From NCBI GenBank assembly GCA_019720755.1, contig CP081303.1, forward strand, positions 1,364,001 through 1,428,000: 64,000 nucleotides of DNA. Direction: 5' to 3'. Every line of letters begins with the position of its first letter. The stretch's first letter is position 1. Under the pieces are notes generated by a model. The model was not told the DNA's origin. It saw only the letters and a list, made by a program, of their open reading frames with translations, and ran no database searches. The position numbers were made by a program, and so were the translations under genes. Positions 9,936 through 18,645 of the stretch are shown piece by piece. The DNA comes from Prolixibacteraceae bacterium (lineage in GTDB: Bacteria; Bacteroidota; Bacteroidia; Bacteroidales; Prolixibacteraceae).

Positions 9936-10253
9936 CTATAAATTCATATTTGTGCTGTCGCTCTTGGAGAATATGCTCACTGCCTTTTTTAATATATCTC
10001 GCTCTATTTGTGTTTTACGAAGTTCTGCCTTTAGTTCAGTAATTTCTTCTTGTTCAGCAGTACGAACAGGATTACCGTTCCCCTTAAAACTATTCTCTTT
10101 GAATTGAGTCTGCTCACTAACCCATCGATATACCATTCTTCTATCAAGATCCATATCCGAAGCAACCTCACTTGTTGATTTGCCACTAAGACAGAGGTTA
10201 ACAACCATTGTCTTGAATTCTTTGTCGTAACGTTTTCTTTTTTTTATTGTCAT
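9936..10253 (-). CDS. IS3-family transposase OrfA (HTH_Tnp_1)
   Basis: This 105-residue protein has the helix-turn-helix of IS3 OrfA proteins (KRKRYDKEFKTMVV near the N terminus, SEVASDMDLDRRMVYRWV) and a C-terminal leucine-zipper-like coiled coil (ELKAELRKTQIERDILKKA). It binds the IS ends. The A6G heptamer encoding LKK-A (9985-9990 on the plus strand as six T) is the classical IS150-type slippery site. A -1 shift there enters a frame open into orfB (continuing EHILQERQHKYEF). Confidence 0.92.
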   Translation of the reverse strand: MTIKKRKRYDKEFKTMVVNLCLSGKSTSEVASDMDLDRRMVYRWVSEQTQFKENSFKGNGNPVRTAEQEEITELKAELRKTQIERDILKKAVSIFSKSDSTNMNL

Positions 10254-10302
10254 GTTGTAAAGATAAATGCTTTATCTAATTGTCCGAACAAATGTAGCAC
10301 AT

Positions 10303-10392
10303 CCAGGAAAGCCGTATGCGGGAAAACCGCACGTACGGATTGATGAGGGGGCTGGAGTGCATCTATTATTGCACTCACAGCTCTACTCTACT
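10303..10392 (+). other. Orphan group II intron domains V and VI
   Basis: The sequence folds as a group II intron domain V: AGC triad at 10310-10312, stem gccgtatgcgg / ccgcacgtacgg with the typical two-base bulge, and a GAAA loop. Next comes a domain VI-like hairpin (ctggagtgca...tgcactcacag) and a terminal ctctactctac. No reverse transcriptase or 5' intron part is present, and the IS3-type element ends four bases upstream. It is therefore the 3' remnant of an intron, different from the fuller one at 41-43 kb. The identification rests on secondary structure and the domain V pattern. Confidence 0.75.
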
Positions 10393-10694
10393 GGACATCT
10401 CCTTTCTTTTTTTTGATATTCTTAATGTTTTGATATATTTTTTAGGGCTAGTTTTCTGTCTGTTCTTGCTGTTGATACTCCTGAAAAAATGATGTTGTTA
10501 CATTATGATCCGTTTTAGGAATAATCTTATTATCAGGTTAATGTTGTGGCTTGTAGATATTAAAAGTGTCTATATTTACTGTATGTTAATTGTGTTTTTG
10601 CCTAATAGATGGGAACTGTTAAGAGGATGTTAATAGTTCATGGAGGCTTTGTGACTCGTAAAAACAATTGTTAAATTTGTGTAGAAGACAGTCA

Positions 10695-10702
10695 TATATT
10701 TG
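10695..10702 (+). promoter_or_regulatory. Possible -7 box of the Bat operon promoter
   Basis: TATATTTG matches the Bacteroidota -7 consensus TAnnTTTG, 25 bases before the moxR-like start codon. A good -33 TTTG at the expected 19-21 base spacing is not present. The rest of 10393-10727 holds no gene I can recognise. Confidence 0.35.
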
Positions 10703-10727
10703 AATACTTATAAAAAATAAATATCAT

Positions 10728-11723
10728 ATGAGTCAAGCTGTAGACATTAAGGAGCTGAATGAGAGAATCCAAAGAGAGAGTTCGTTTGTAGATGTTATCT
10801 CCAGTGAGATGAACAAAGTGATTGTAGGTCAGGAACATCTGGTTGAATCGCTACTGATTGGTTTGTTATCCGATGGTCATATCTTACTAGAGGGGGTGCC
10901 AGGTTTGGCGAAAACTCTTGCGATTAATACCCTGGCAGATATTGTAGATGCAGCATTTGCCAGAATACAGTTTACTCCTGATTTGTTACCTGCCGACCTT
11001 CTTGGTACGATGATATATAGTCAGAAAAATGAAGAGTTTGTAATCAAAAAAGGTCCTATCTTTACCAACTTTGTTCTTGCCGATGAGATCAACCGTGCTC
11101 CTGCAAAGGTGCAATCGGCACTTCTTGAGGCGATGCAGGAACGACAAGTGACTATTGGAGATCACACCTATACCTTAGATAAGCCTTTTCTAGTAATGGC
11201 TACACAAAACCCGATAGAGCAAGAGGGTACTTATCCGTTGCCAGAGGCACAGGTTGACCGTTTTATGCTTAAAGTAATCATTAGCTATCCTAAGAAAGAG
11301 GAGGAGAGAGCAATTATCCAAGCCAACTTATTGAAGCAGTTTCCTAAGGCATCGAAGCGTTTAACGCCACAAGATATTCTTTCTGCGAGAGAGGTGGTGA
11401 AGGATGTTTATCTAGATGAGAAGGTGCAAAAATATATTGTAGATATTGTTTATGCTACTCGTGAACCAGAACACCACGGATTGGCTGAATATAAAGACAT
11501 GATTAGTTTTGGCGCTTCGCCTCGTGCTAGTATTAGTTTGGCTAAAGCAGCTCGTGCTTATGCTTTTATTAAGCGTAGAGGGTATGTCATTCCAGAAGAT
11601 GTTCGTGCTGTATGTCCTGATGTTTTACGCCACCGTATTGGACTGAGTTATGAAGCAGAGGCTAATAATATTACTAGTGAGGAGATCGTATCTGAGATTT
11701 TAAATGCAGTGAAAGTCCCATAA
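10728..11723 (+). CDS. moxR: MoxR-family AAA+ ATPase (first gene of the Bat operon)
   Basis: This 331-residue AAA+ ATPase of the MoxR/RavA group has a Walker A region in LLEGVPGLAKT (about residues 55-65), Walker B in FVLADEINRAP (about 115-125), sensor 1 in MATQNPIEQEGTYPLPEAQ, and a C-terminal lid domain. MoxR proteins act as chaperones that activate von Willebrand factor A (VWA) partners. The neighbours here are a DUF58 protein and two VWA proteins, the exact partner set of the Bacteroides aerotolerance (Bat) operon. The start is supported by an upstream AT-rich leader with a TATATTTG box. Confidence 0.95.
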   Translation: MSQAVDIKELNERIQRESSFVDVISSEMNKVIVGQEHLVESLLIGLLSDGHILLEGVPGLAKTLAINTLADIVDAAFARIQFTPDLLPADLLGTMIYSQKNEEFVIKKGPIFTNFVLADEINRAPAKVQSALLEAMQERQVTIGDHTYTLDKPFLVMATQNPIEQEGTYPLPEAQVDRFMLKVIISYPKKEEERAIIQANLLKQFPKASKRLTPQDILSAREVVKDVYLDEKVQKYIVDIVYATREPEHHGLAEYKDMISFGASPRASISLAKAARAYAFIKRRGYVIPEDVRAVCPDVLRHRIGLSYEAEANNITSEEIVSEILNAVKVP

Positions 11724-11829
11724 GCATAACTTGTAGAGAGATAGGGTGAGATGTGAATCTTGCCCTGACTTGGTTTGTACAAGTAGCGTGGTATCACACA
11801 ATATTAAATGGTAGATTTTAAATTGGGAT

Positions 11830-12702
11830 ATGGAAACTAGCGAGTTACTGAAGAAAGTTCGTAAGATTGAGATTAAGTCAAGAGGACTTTCGAAGAATAT
11901 TTTTGCGGGGGAGTATCACAGTGCTTTTAAAGGTCGAGGAATGGCCTTTAGTGAGGTGCGTGAGTATCAATTCGGAGACGATGTGCGTAGTATTGATTGG
12001 AATGTTACGGCACGATATAATAAACCTTTTATCAAGATATTTGAAGAGGAGCGTGAGTTGACCGTGATGTTGTTAGTCGATGTGAGTGGTTCTCGTGATT
12101 TTGGAACTCTAGATCGTTGGAAGCATCATGTGATTACGGAAATCTCTGCGGTTCTCTCTTTTTCAGCCATTGCAAATAATGATAAGATAGGCGTTATCTT
12201 TTTTTCTGATAAGATAGAGAAGTTTATTCCGCCACAGAAAGGAAAAAGTCATACCTTGCGTATTATACGTGAGCTAATCGATTTTCAGCCAGAGAGTGAA
12301 AAGACCGATATCACATTGGCAGTTCAATATCTAAGTAATGTGATTAAGCGTAGATGTAGTGCCTTTATTATTTCCGATTTTATTGATAATAATCGTGATC
12401 TAGAAAAGGCTTTAATGATCGCTAATAAAAAGCATGACTTAGCTGCACTTCGCATCTATGATCGTAGAGAGACGGAGCTTCCTGCTATGGGCTTGGTGAA
12501 ATTCAAGGATTCAGAGAGTGGAGCGTATGTCTTTGCGGATACTTCTAGTCGTCGCACTCGTAATCACTATAAGCAGATGTGGTATGAGCATGAACAACGA
12601 ATGGATAGACTTTTTGCTAAGTCTGGTGTCGATTCGGTCTCTATTAACACAGAGGAAGATTTTGTTAAAGCCCTTATTTCATTGTTTCGGAAGAGAGCAT
12701 AA
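11830..12702 (+). CDS. DUF58 domain protein (Bat operon)
   Basis: This 290-residue soluble protein has the DUF58 signature GRGMAFSEVREYQFGDDVRSIDWNVTAR split across residues ~36-63, followed by a VWA-like fold with a MIDAS-type DVSGS (near residue 86). DUF58 proteins are regular partners of MoxR ATPases. It follows moxR after 106 bases and precedes a membrane protein by ~60 bases, in the standard Bat order. Its molecular function is not known beyond this association. Confidence 0.92.
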   Translation: METSELLKKVRKIEIKSRGLSKNIFAGEYHSAFKGRGMAFSEVREYQFGDDVRSIDWNVTARYNKPFIKIFEEERELTVMLLVDVSGSRDFGTLDRWKHHVITEISAVLSFSAIANNDKIGVIFFSDKIEKFIPPQKGKSHTLRIIRELIDFQPESEKTDITLAVQYLSNVIKRRCSAFIISDFIDNNRDLEKALMIANKKHDLAALRIYDRRETELPAMGLVKFKDSESGAYVFADTSSRRTRNHYKQMWYEHEQRMDRLFAKSGVDSVSINTEEDFVKALISLFRKRA

Positions 12703-12762
12703 CCAAACGAAATGGTGGCGCTAAGTCACCTTGTAAAGAATCATATTTTTACTCATATATCT

Positions 12763-13842
12763 ATGAATAATTTTAGTAGTAAAATATCTATAGTGATCCT
12801 TCTGGTTCTATTTTCTATAGGAGTGAAAGCGCAAGAGGTCCCTACGGTTAGAGCCAAGATTGATAGTTCTAATATAATGTTGGGAGATCAGGTGCATTTG
12901 ACTTTTGAGTTAGAGAAGCTAGATGGAACTACTGTAGTGTTCCCTCAGTTTGCGGATACTTTAATGCAACATGTAGAGGTTTTAGAAGGTCCAATCTTGG
13001 ATACTTTAAAACAAGATGAGAAGACGCTATTGCGTGCAGAATATTTGATTACCTCTTTTGATTCGGGGCAATATAAAATTCCTCGTTATCCATTGTTGTT
13101 ACAACGAGCTGGAAGTACCGATACGCTATATACCCCTTCGGTGATGCTTCAGGTTCATAATATGAAGTTGCAGAAGCAGGATGGAATTGTCGATATTAAG
13201 ACCCCTTATGAGGCTCCTATCACATTAGCAGAGGTGACGCCTTGGATATTAGGCTTTTTGCTTCTTGTCTCTTTGGTATTGATTATTCTTTATGCTATAT
13301 ATCGATATAAAAATAAGAAACCATTTTTTGCTGGACCTATTGAGCCCGAAGAGCCTTGTGAAATCAAAGCGGCTCGTTTGTTAGAGGAGTTAAAACAACA
13401 TATTCCTACGGTTCCAGAGGAGGTGAAGCCGTTTTATGTATCACTAACTGATGTGGTACGAGAATATATGTCGAATCGTTTTGGGGTCTCTACCCTAGAG
13501 CTTACTACCGACGAGATCATAGATGTGTTGCGATCCGCAGAGAGTACAAAAGGATACCAAGCAGAGTTCAAAATGCTAGAGCCTGTATTGCGATTGGCCG
13601 ACATGGTGAAGTTTGCTAAGTATATTCCAGAGGAGAGTGAGCATCCTCGACAGCTTTCTGTTTCAATCCAATTTGTGGAGAATACGAAACCTGTTGTAGA
13701 GATGATAGAGTCACAGCTTGATGATACCGAAATAGAACTGTCTGATGTCTTTGAGGAGACGAACGATGAGGAGCCACTAGACAGCTTGAGTGAAGAACAA
13801 GAGAATTTAGAAAAGTATGGACCCCAAAATAATCAAGAATAG
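12763..13842 (+). CDS. Bat-operon membrane protein (DUF4381/BatD-like), between DUF58 and BatA
   Basis: The start at 12763 begins a clean signal peptide (MNNFSSKISI... VKAQ); the frame is open 51 bases upstream but without a signal. The exported part (about residues 24-160) looks like one beta-sandwich domain similar to BatD repeats. One membrane helix (LGFLLLVSLVLIILYAIY, ~residues 165-185) leads into a cytoplasmic helical tail with the motif YMSNRFGVSTLELTTDEI and an acidic C terminus. A protein of this design occupies this slot in most Bat operons; its role is unknown. It ends 3 bases before batA. Confidence 0.75.
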   Translation: MNNFSSKISIVILLVLFSIGVKAQEVPTVRAKIDSSNIMLGDQVHLTFELEKLDGTTVVFPQFADTLMQHVEVLEGPILDTLKQDEKTLLRAEYLITSFDSGQYKIPRYPLLLQRAGSTDTLYTPSVMLQVHNMKLQKQDGIVDIKTPYEAPITLAEVTPWILGFLLLVSLVLIILYAIYRYKNKKPFFAGPIEPEEPCEIKAARLLEELKQHIPTVPEEVKPFYVSLTDVVREYMSNRFGVSTLELTTDEIIDVLRSAESTKGYQAEFKMLEPVLRLADMVKFAKYIPEESEHPRQLSVSIQFVENTKPVVEMIESQLDDTEIELSDVFEETNDEEPLDSLSEEQENLEKYGPQNNQE

Positions 13843-13845
13843 AGC

Positions 13846-14841
13846 ATGATGGATTCCGTTACATTTGCACACCCTAAGGTGTTTTATGGTGCCTTATTAC
13901 TAATCCCTTATGTGGCTTGGTATTTATGGAAAAGAAATCAGATGTCGGCGAGTTTGAAACTCTCTACGACAAATAGTTTGGCTCAATTGCCTAAATCGTG
14001 GAAATATTATGGACGACACTTGGTGCCTATCCTGAATGTCGGGGTGGTTTTGCTTCTTTTGGTCTGTTTGGCTCGTCCCCAGTCTTTTAGAAGTTGGGAG
14101 AACTCACAAACCAAAGGAATCGACATCGTGATGGCGATAGATGTTTCAAGTAGTATGTTGGCTCAAGACTTCTCTCCTGATCGTTTGGAGGCCGCAAAAG
14201 AGGTGGCTCAGAAGTTTATTGCAGGTAGACCCAATGATCGCATCGGTTTGGTTGTGTTTAGTGGAGAGAGTTTTACGCAATGTCCGTTGACTACCGACCA
14301 TGCAACCCTTCAGAATTTGTTTCTTAATATAAAGAGTGGAATGATTGAAGATGGTACTGCGATTGGTTCTGGTTTGGCTACTTCTGTTTCTCGTCTGAAA
14401 GATAGTAAGGCGAAGAGTAAGGTGATTATTCTTTTGACCGATGGGGCGAATAACCGAGGAGAGATTTCTCCTGAGACTGCAGCTGATATTGCACAGACTT
14501 ATGGAATAAGGGTCTATACTATTGGAGTGGGAACAGAAGGAATGGCGCCGTATCCTTTTGATACGCCAATGGGAAGACGGATTCAACAGGTTCCTGTAAA
14601 GATCGATGAAAAGACATTGGAGGCGATCTCTGATAAAACCGATGGGCAATATTTTCGTGCCACAGATAATGAGAGCTTGAAACAGGTGTATCAAGAGATT
14701 GACAAACTAGAGACGTCGAAGATAGAGGTGAAGAAATATAGTAAGAAGAATGAGGAGTTTGGGCGTTATGCTTTGGCTGCTTTGGTTTTACTTCTTTGTT
14801 CTGTACTGCTTCGCAATACGATCTTTAGAAACGTCCCTTAA
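13846..14841 (+). CDS. batA: BatA, VWA-domain membrane protein
   Basis: This 331-residue protein begins with the typical FAHPKVFYGALLLIPYVAWY segment (N-terminal BatA/aerotolerance region) and has a second membrane helix at about residues 60-77. The VWA domain (about 85-290) carries a complete MIDAS (DVSSSML, with a later Thr and DGANNRG). A C-terminal helix anchors it to the membrane. BatA and BatB are thought to form an inner-membrane complex with MoxR and BatC-E that helps survival of oxidative or envelope stress. The biochemical activity is not known. The frame may alternatively start at the second Met one codon later. Confidence 0.94.
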   Translation: MMDSVTFAHPKVFYGALLLIPYVAWYLWKRNQMSASLKLSTTNSLAQLPKSWKYYGRHLVPILNVGVVLLLLVCLARPQSFRSWENSQTKGIDIVMAIDVSSSMLAQDFSPDRLEAAKEVAQKFIAGRPNDRIGLVVFSGESFTQCPLTTDHATLQNLFLNIKSGMIEDGTAIGSGLATSVSRLKDSKAKSKVIILLTDGANNRGEISPETAADIAQTYGIRVYTIGVGTEGMAPYPFDTPMGRRIQQVPVKIDEKTLEAISDKTDGQYFRATDNESLKQVYQEIDKLETSKIEVKKYSKKNEEFGRYALAALVLLLCSVLLRNTIFRNVP

Positions 14842-14872
14842 TTAACATTAAAGCAACGATAATACTATACAG

Positions 14873-15922
14873 ATGAATTCATTTCGTTTTGCACATCCTG
14901 AATATCTATATCTACTATTTCTAATTCCTCTTTTGGTTTTAGGATACTGGATGTTGATAAGTTACAATAAGAAACGACTCGAGAAGTTTGGAAACTATCA
15001 TTTTATTGAGGCATTGATGCCCAATCGCTCCTCTTTTCGTAAAGGGTTAATCTTTGGATTGACGATGGTTTCCGCTAGCTTTTTAATCTTCGCTTTGTCT
15101 CAACCTCAGTTTGGTTCAAAAATGCAGAAAGTGAAAAAAGAGGGGATACAGATTATGGTGGCTTTAGATGTCTCCAATAGTATGCTTGCCGAAGATATCA
15201 AGCCTAGCCGTTTGGAGAGAGCCAAGATGGCAGTCAGTAAGTTAACTGATAAATTGAATAGTGATCAAATTGGTTTGGTTGTTTTTGGAGGACAGGCATA
15301 CACACAGATTCCTATTACGAGCGATTATGCTTCTGCCAAGATGTTTCTTGCATCGGTAAATACACAGATGGTCCCGGTACAAGGTACGGCTATTGGTGCT
15401 GCAATAAATCTTTCTACCAAATCTTTTAGTCCAGAGTACGAGGGAAGTAAGGCGATCATCGTGATCACTGATGGAGAGAATCACGAGGATGATGCTATCG
15501 GTGCTGCACAAAATGCGGCGGATCAAGGGATCAAGGTTTTTACTCTTGGGATGGGATTGCCTCAGGGAGCACCTGTGCCTGTGATGAAAAATGGGCAACG
15601 TACTTTCATTAAGGATGGAAGTGGGAAAACGGTCATCTCTAAGTTGAACGAGAAGATGTTGAATGAGATTGCTCAAGCAGGGAAGGGGAGTTATGTTCGT
15701 GCGAACAATACCAATATCGGTTTGAATGCCATCTTTACCCAAATAAATAAGCTGGACAAGAAAGAGCTAGAGACACGACGTTATGCAGAGTATGACGATC
15801 AGTTTCCATATTTTATTGGTATCGCTCTTTTTTTCTTCGCCTTGGCAATGCTGCTGATTGAAAGAAAAAATAAGTGGTTGGCAAGAGTTAATTTGTTCGG
15901 AAACGATAAAAAACAGTCTTAA
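14873..15922 (+). CDS. batB: BatB, VWA-domain membrane protein
   Basis: The protein is a 349-residue paralogue of the preceding batA product: FAHPEYLYLLFLIPLLVLGY at the N terminus, a second helix, and a VWA domain with MIDAS DVSNSML and DGENHEDD. A C-terminal helix (FIGIALFFFALAMLLI) follows. The order and spacing (31 bases after batA, 9 bases before the batC start) are those of the Bacteroides batA-batE cluster. It probably forms a membrane complex with BatA. Confidence 0.94.
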   Translation: MNSFRFAHPEYLYLLFLIPLLVLGYWMLISYNKKRLEKFGNYHFIEALMPNRSSFRKGLIFGLTMVSASFLIFALSQPQFGSKMQKVKKEGIQIMVALDVSNSMLAEDIKPSRLERAKMAVSKLTDKLNSDQIGLVVFGGQAYTQIPITSDYASAKMFLASVNTQMVPVQGTAIGAAINLSTKSFSPEYEGSKAIIVITDGENHEDDAIGAAQNAADQGIKVFTLGMGLPQGAPVPVMKNGQRTFIKDGSGKTVISKLNEKMLNEIAQAGKGSYVRANNTNIGLNAIFTQINKLDKKELETRRYAEYDDQFPYFIGIALFFFALAMLLIERKNKWLARVNLFGNDKKQS

Positions 15923-15931
15923 TTGATCCTT

Positions 15932-16795
15932 ATGATGAAGAAATTTACACTAATAATATTGCTTCTGTTTGTAGGAGTACAGTTTGTTTCGGCCCAACAG
16001 GAGAGACGTTTGATACGTAAAGGTAACAAAGAGTTTATGGAGGCCTTTAAGGATAGTTCTAAAGTGGACTCTGTAAAGTATGCTCAAGCAGAGACCTTCT
16101 ACCGAAAAGCTTTAGAAAAAGATCCTGATAACTACCAATGGCAGTCGAACTTGGCTTCTGCTATTTTGAAGCAAGGTCACCCAAAAGATGCTGCGGAGAT
16201 GATTGAGGGACTCGTGGATCAGGCTCCTACCAAACAAGATAAAGCAAAACTCTATTATAATCTTGGGAATAGCCATATGGCTGCCAATGATTTAGACAAA
16301 GCGATTGAGGCGTATAAGTCCTCTTTAAGAAATAATCCTTCAGATCCTGCTGCAAAGTATAACCTGACCTACGCAATGAAAAAGAAGAAGGAGCAGGAGC
16401 AACAGAAGAAGAATCAGGATAAGAACAAGGATAAGAATAAGAATAAGAATAACAAAGACAAGAACAAGGACAAGAATAAGAATAACAAAGACAAGAATAA
16501 GGATAAGAATAAGAATAACAAAGATAAGAATAAGGATAAGAATAAGAATAACAAAGATAAGAACAAGGATAAGAATAACAAAGACAAGAACAAGGATAAG
16601 AACAAGAATAATAAAGACAAGGATAAAGGCAAGCAGCAAAAACCACAAAAGAAAAAGAGTGGTTTGAGTAAGTCTAGAGCTAGTGCCATGCTGAAGGCGA
16701 TGGAGGATAAGGAGAAAAAGACTCAAGAGAAGGTCCGACAAGCCCAAGTGAAACAGGAAAAGGCAAAAGCACGAAGTATAGAAAAGAAATGGTAA
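15932..16795 (+). CDS. batC: BatC, periplasmic TPR protein with a long Lys/Asn/Asp repeat
   Basis: The start at 15932 gives a signal peptide (MMKKFTLIILLLF... VSAQ). Residues about 35-150 contain TPR motifs (AETFYRKALEKDPDNYQWQ, KLYYNLGNSHMAANDLDKAIEAYKSSL). The next ~70 residues are almost only Lys, Asn and Asp in KDKNK/NNKDK units, followed by a charged coiled-coil tail. BatC proteins are TPR scaffolds of the Bat complex; the low-complexity linker is often Gln/Lys-rich in the family but here is an unusually regular K/N/D repeat. The repeat DNA is a likely slippage site. Confidence 0.9.
   Translation: MMKKFTLIILLLFVGVQFVSAQQERRLIRKGNKEFMEAFKDSSKVDSVKYAQAETFYRKALEKDPDNYQWQSNLASAILKQGHPKDAAEMIEGLVDQAPTKQDKAKLYYNLGNSHMAANDLDKAIEAYKSSLRNNPSDPAAKYNLTYAMKKKKEQEQQKKNQDKNKDKNKNKNNKDKNKDKNKNNKDKNKDKNKNNKDKNKDKNKNNKDKNKDKNNKDKNKDKNKNNKDKDKGKQQKPQKKKSGLSKSRASAMLKAMEDKEKKTQEKVRQAQVKQEKAKARSIEKKW
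16423..16630 (+). repeat. In-frame tandem repeat (aacaaagacaagaataag-type) in batC
   Basis: About 200 bases consist of near-identical 6-, 18- and 36-base units such as aagaataaggataagaat and aacaaagataagaat. All unit lengths are multiples of three, so gain or loss keeps the frame. It encodes the Lys/Asn/Asp linker of BatC. Confidence 0.9.
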
Positions 16796-16850
16796 GGTCT
16801 TTTCGAAACTTATACTTATTTTCGTGATTGATAATGTTAAGAGTTTTAAT

Positions 16851-18638
16851 ATGATTACAAAAAAGATATCGATTTTTATCCTACTTTTATTTACGACGTT
16901 GAGTGTCTTTGCTGATAAAGTAAATGTGAGGCTCTCTACCCCTAGTGTTGCAAGAGTAGGACAACAGATACGTTTGGCTGTAGAAGCAAATGATAAGGTG
17001 GATAAAGTGAATCTGCCTGCTTTGAAAGCATTTGAAGTGATGATGGGTCCAATGACCTCTTCTAGTAGCTCAGTGCAGATTATTAATGGTAAATCATCTC
17101 GTTCGAGTTCGTACTCTTACACCTATATCTTAAAACCTAAAAAAGTAGGTGTTTTTACCGTGCCTGCAGTGGAGGTGGTTATTGATGGCAAGCGCTATAA
17201 GACAAATTCTCGCAAGATCGAAATTGTGAAAGGGAATGCCAATGCCAACACAACTTCTTCGGGTAGCGAGATTTCTAAAAAAGATTTGTTTGTTAAGGTG
17301 TTTCTTTCCCGTACCAATGTTCGCGAAGGAGAGGCAATTTTGGCAACTACCAAATTATATACAAGAGTGCCTATCTCAGGGGTTTCTGATATTCAGTTGC
17401 CTAGTTTTACAGGTTTCTACACGAAACCTGTTGGAGAGATTCGTCATTTAAGATTGAATCAAGAAGCGTATGATGGAGATATCTATAATACCTCTTTGTT
17501 AAATAAGACGTTACTCTTTCCTCAAAAAGATGGTTCGCTCAAAATTGAACCTGCGAAGGTTACAGTGCAGGTTCAACAGCAGGTTCGTCGTGCACAAGGT
17601 CTCTTTGATGATTTCTTTAATTCCACAAGAACGGTAACTGTCGATGTACAGAGTGCTTCGCGTGTGGTGCGTGTAAAAGGACTTCCAACTGCTCCAGATA
17701 GTTATTCAGGTGCTGTTGGTCAGTTCCATATTATGGCAAATATTTCCGAAGACAAGGTGAAAGCCAATGATGCGATTACGCTTCGTCTGACTATTAAAGG
17801 AAAAGGAAACTTGTCTTTGGTGACTGCACCAAAGTTGGATTTTCCAGAAGATTTTGAGACTTATGATCCTCAAACGAAGAATAGTATAAAAGTAACGGAT
17901 AGTGGCGAGGTAGGTAGTAAAACTTTAGAGTATTTGGTTCAACCACGTTTTGCTGGTACTTATACGATCCCTTCTGTCTCTTTCTCTTATTATGATCCTG
18001 CAAAAGGAAAATTTGTGACTAAAGAGACGGAGACTTTCCATATCGAGGTGGCAAAAGGGGAAGGCAAAGGTTCTGCTCCAGCGATGGTAAATGATTTTAG
18101 TAAGGAGAGTGTGAAGACTGTTGGTAAAGATATTCGCTTTATCTCTACAGATGATGTGAAGTTCTCTAAAAAACATTCCTTCTTTGGAACCCTTCTTTTC
18201 TATATGCTATATGTAATAGGAGTGATTGCTTTTGTAATACTATATCTGATGAACTTAAAACGTATTCGTGAAAGAGAAGATGTTTGGGGCACTAAGAATA
18301 AGAAAGCAAATAGATTGGCTCTGAAACGTCTTAAGAAGGCTTCTGACCATCTGAAACGATCAGAAGACGAACTATTCTATGAGGCTGTACTTGTGGCACT
18401 GATGGGATATCTAGAGGATAAATTGACTTTGCCAAAATCTGAACTTACCAAAGAGACTATTGTGGCGTCTTTGGCTAAGCGTAAGGTGGCTCCAGAAGAT
18501 GTTGATGCTTTGATATCGCTTGTAGATACTTGTGAGTTTGCACGTTATGCTCCTTCTCAAGATCATGGAGCACAAGAGGATATTTATCAGCGTTCTGTGA
18601 ACGTGTTGAGTATGTTAGAAAAATCGATAAAGAAATAA
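16851..18638 (+). CDS. batD: BatD, oxygen-tolerance family protein
   Basis: The start at 16851 begins a signal peptide (MITKKISIFI... VFAD); a GTG 27 bases upstream is open but weaker. The exported region (about residues 20-430) contains the repeated Ig-like domains of the BatD family (VRLSTPSVARVGQQIRL, the Ser-rich SSSSSVQIINGKSSRSS loop, LFVKVFLSRTNVREGEA). One membrane helix near residue 455 (FGTLLFYMLYVIGVIAFVIL) is followed by a cytoplasmic helical tail. It is the largest member of the Bat envelope complex. It sits 55 bases after batC and 7 bases before batE. Confidence 0.94.
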   Translation: MITKKISIFILLLFTTLSVFADKVNVRLSTPSVARVGQQIRLAVEANDKVDKVNLPALKAFEVMMGPMTSSSSSVQIINGKSSRSSSYSYTYILKPKKVGVFTVPAVEVVIDGKRYKTNSRKIEIVKGNANANTTSSGSEISKKDLFVKVFLSRTNVREGEAILATTKLYTRVPISGVSDIQLPSFTGFYTKPVGEIRHLRLNQEAYDGDIYNTSLLNKTLLFPQKDGSLKIEPAKVTVQVQQQVRRAQGLFDDFFNSTRTVTVDVQSASRVVRVKGLPTAPDSYSGAVGQFHIMANISEDKVKANDAITLRLTIKGKGNLSLVTAPKLDFPEDFETYDPQTKNSIKVTDSGEVGSKTLEYLVQPRFAGTYTIPSVSFSYYDPAKGKFVTKETETFHIEVAKGEGKGSAPAMVNDFSKESVKTVGKDIRFISTDDVKFSKKHSFFGTLLFYMLYVIGVIAFVILYLMNLKRIREREDVWGTKNKKANRLALKRLKKASDHLKRSEDELFYEAVLVALMGYLEDKLTLPKSELTKETIVASLAKRKVAPEDVDALISLVDTCEFARYAPSQDHGAQEDIYQRSVNVLSMLEKSIKK

Positions 18639-18645
18639 TAGATAG

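Larger units (their letters stand above)
9055..10299 (-). mobile_element. IS3-family (IS150-like) insertion sequence, complete
   Basis: The element carries orfA and orfB on the minus strand and ends in imperfect inverted repeats: tgcaacaaaatatcggacaa at 9055 and, read on the other strand from 10299, tgctacatttgttcggacaa. The shared core is cggacaatta. No target-site duplication is visible (aga before, cat after). This fits insertion next to older mobile debris followed by deletion, since IS66 and group II intron relics touch its two ends. Confidence 0.85.

Noticed and set aside
16227-16747. Long minus-strand open frames across batC with Leu/Ser/Cys-Tyr repeats
   Set aside because: They are the antisense shadow of the K/N/D repeat and have no signals of their own.
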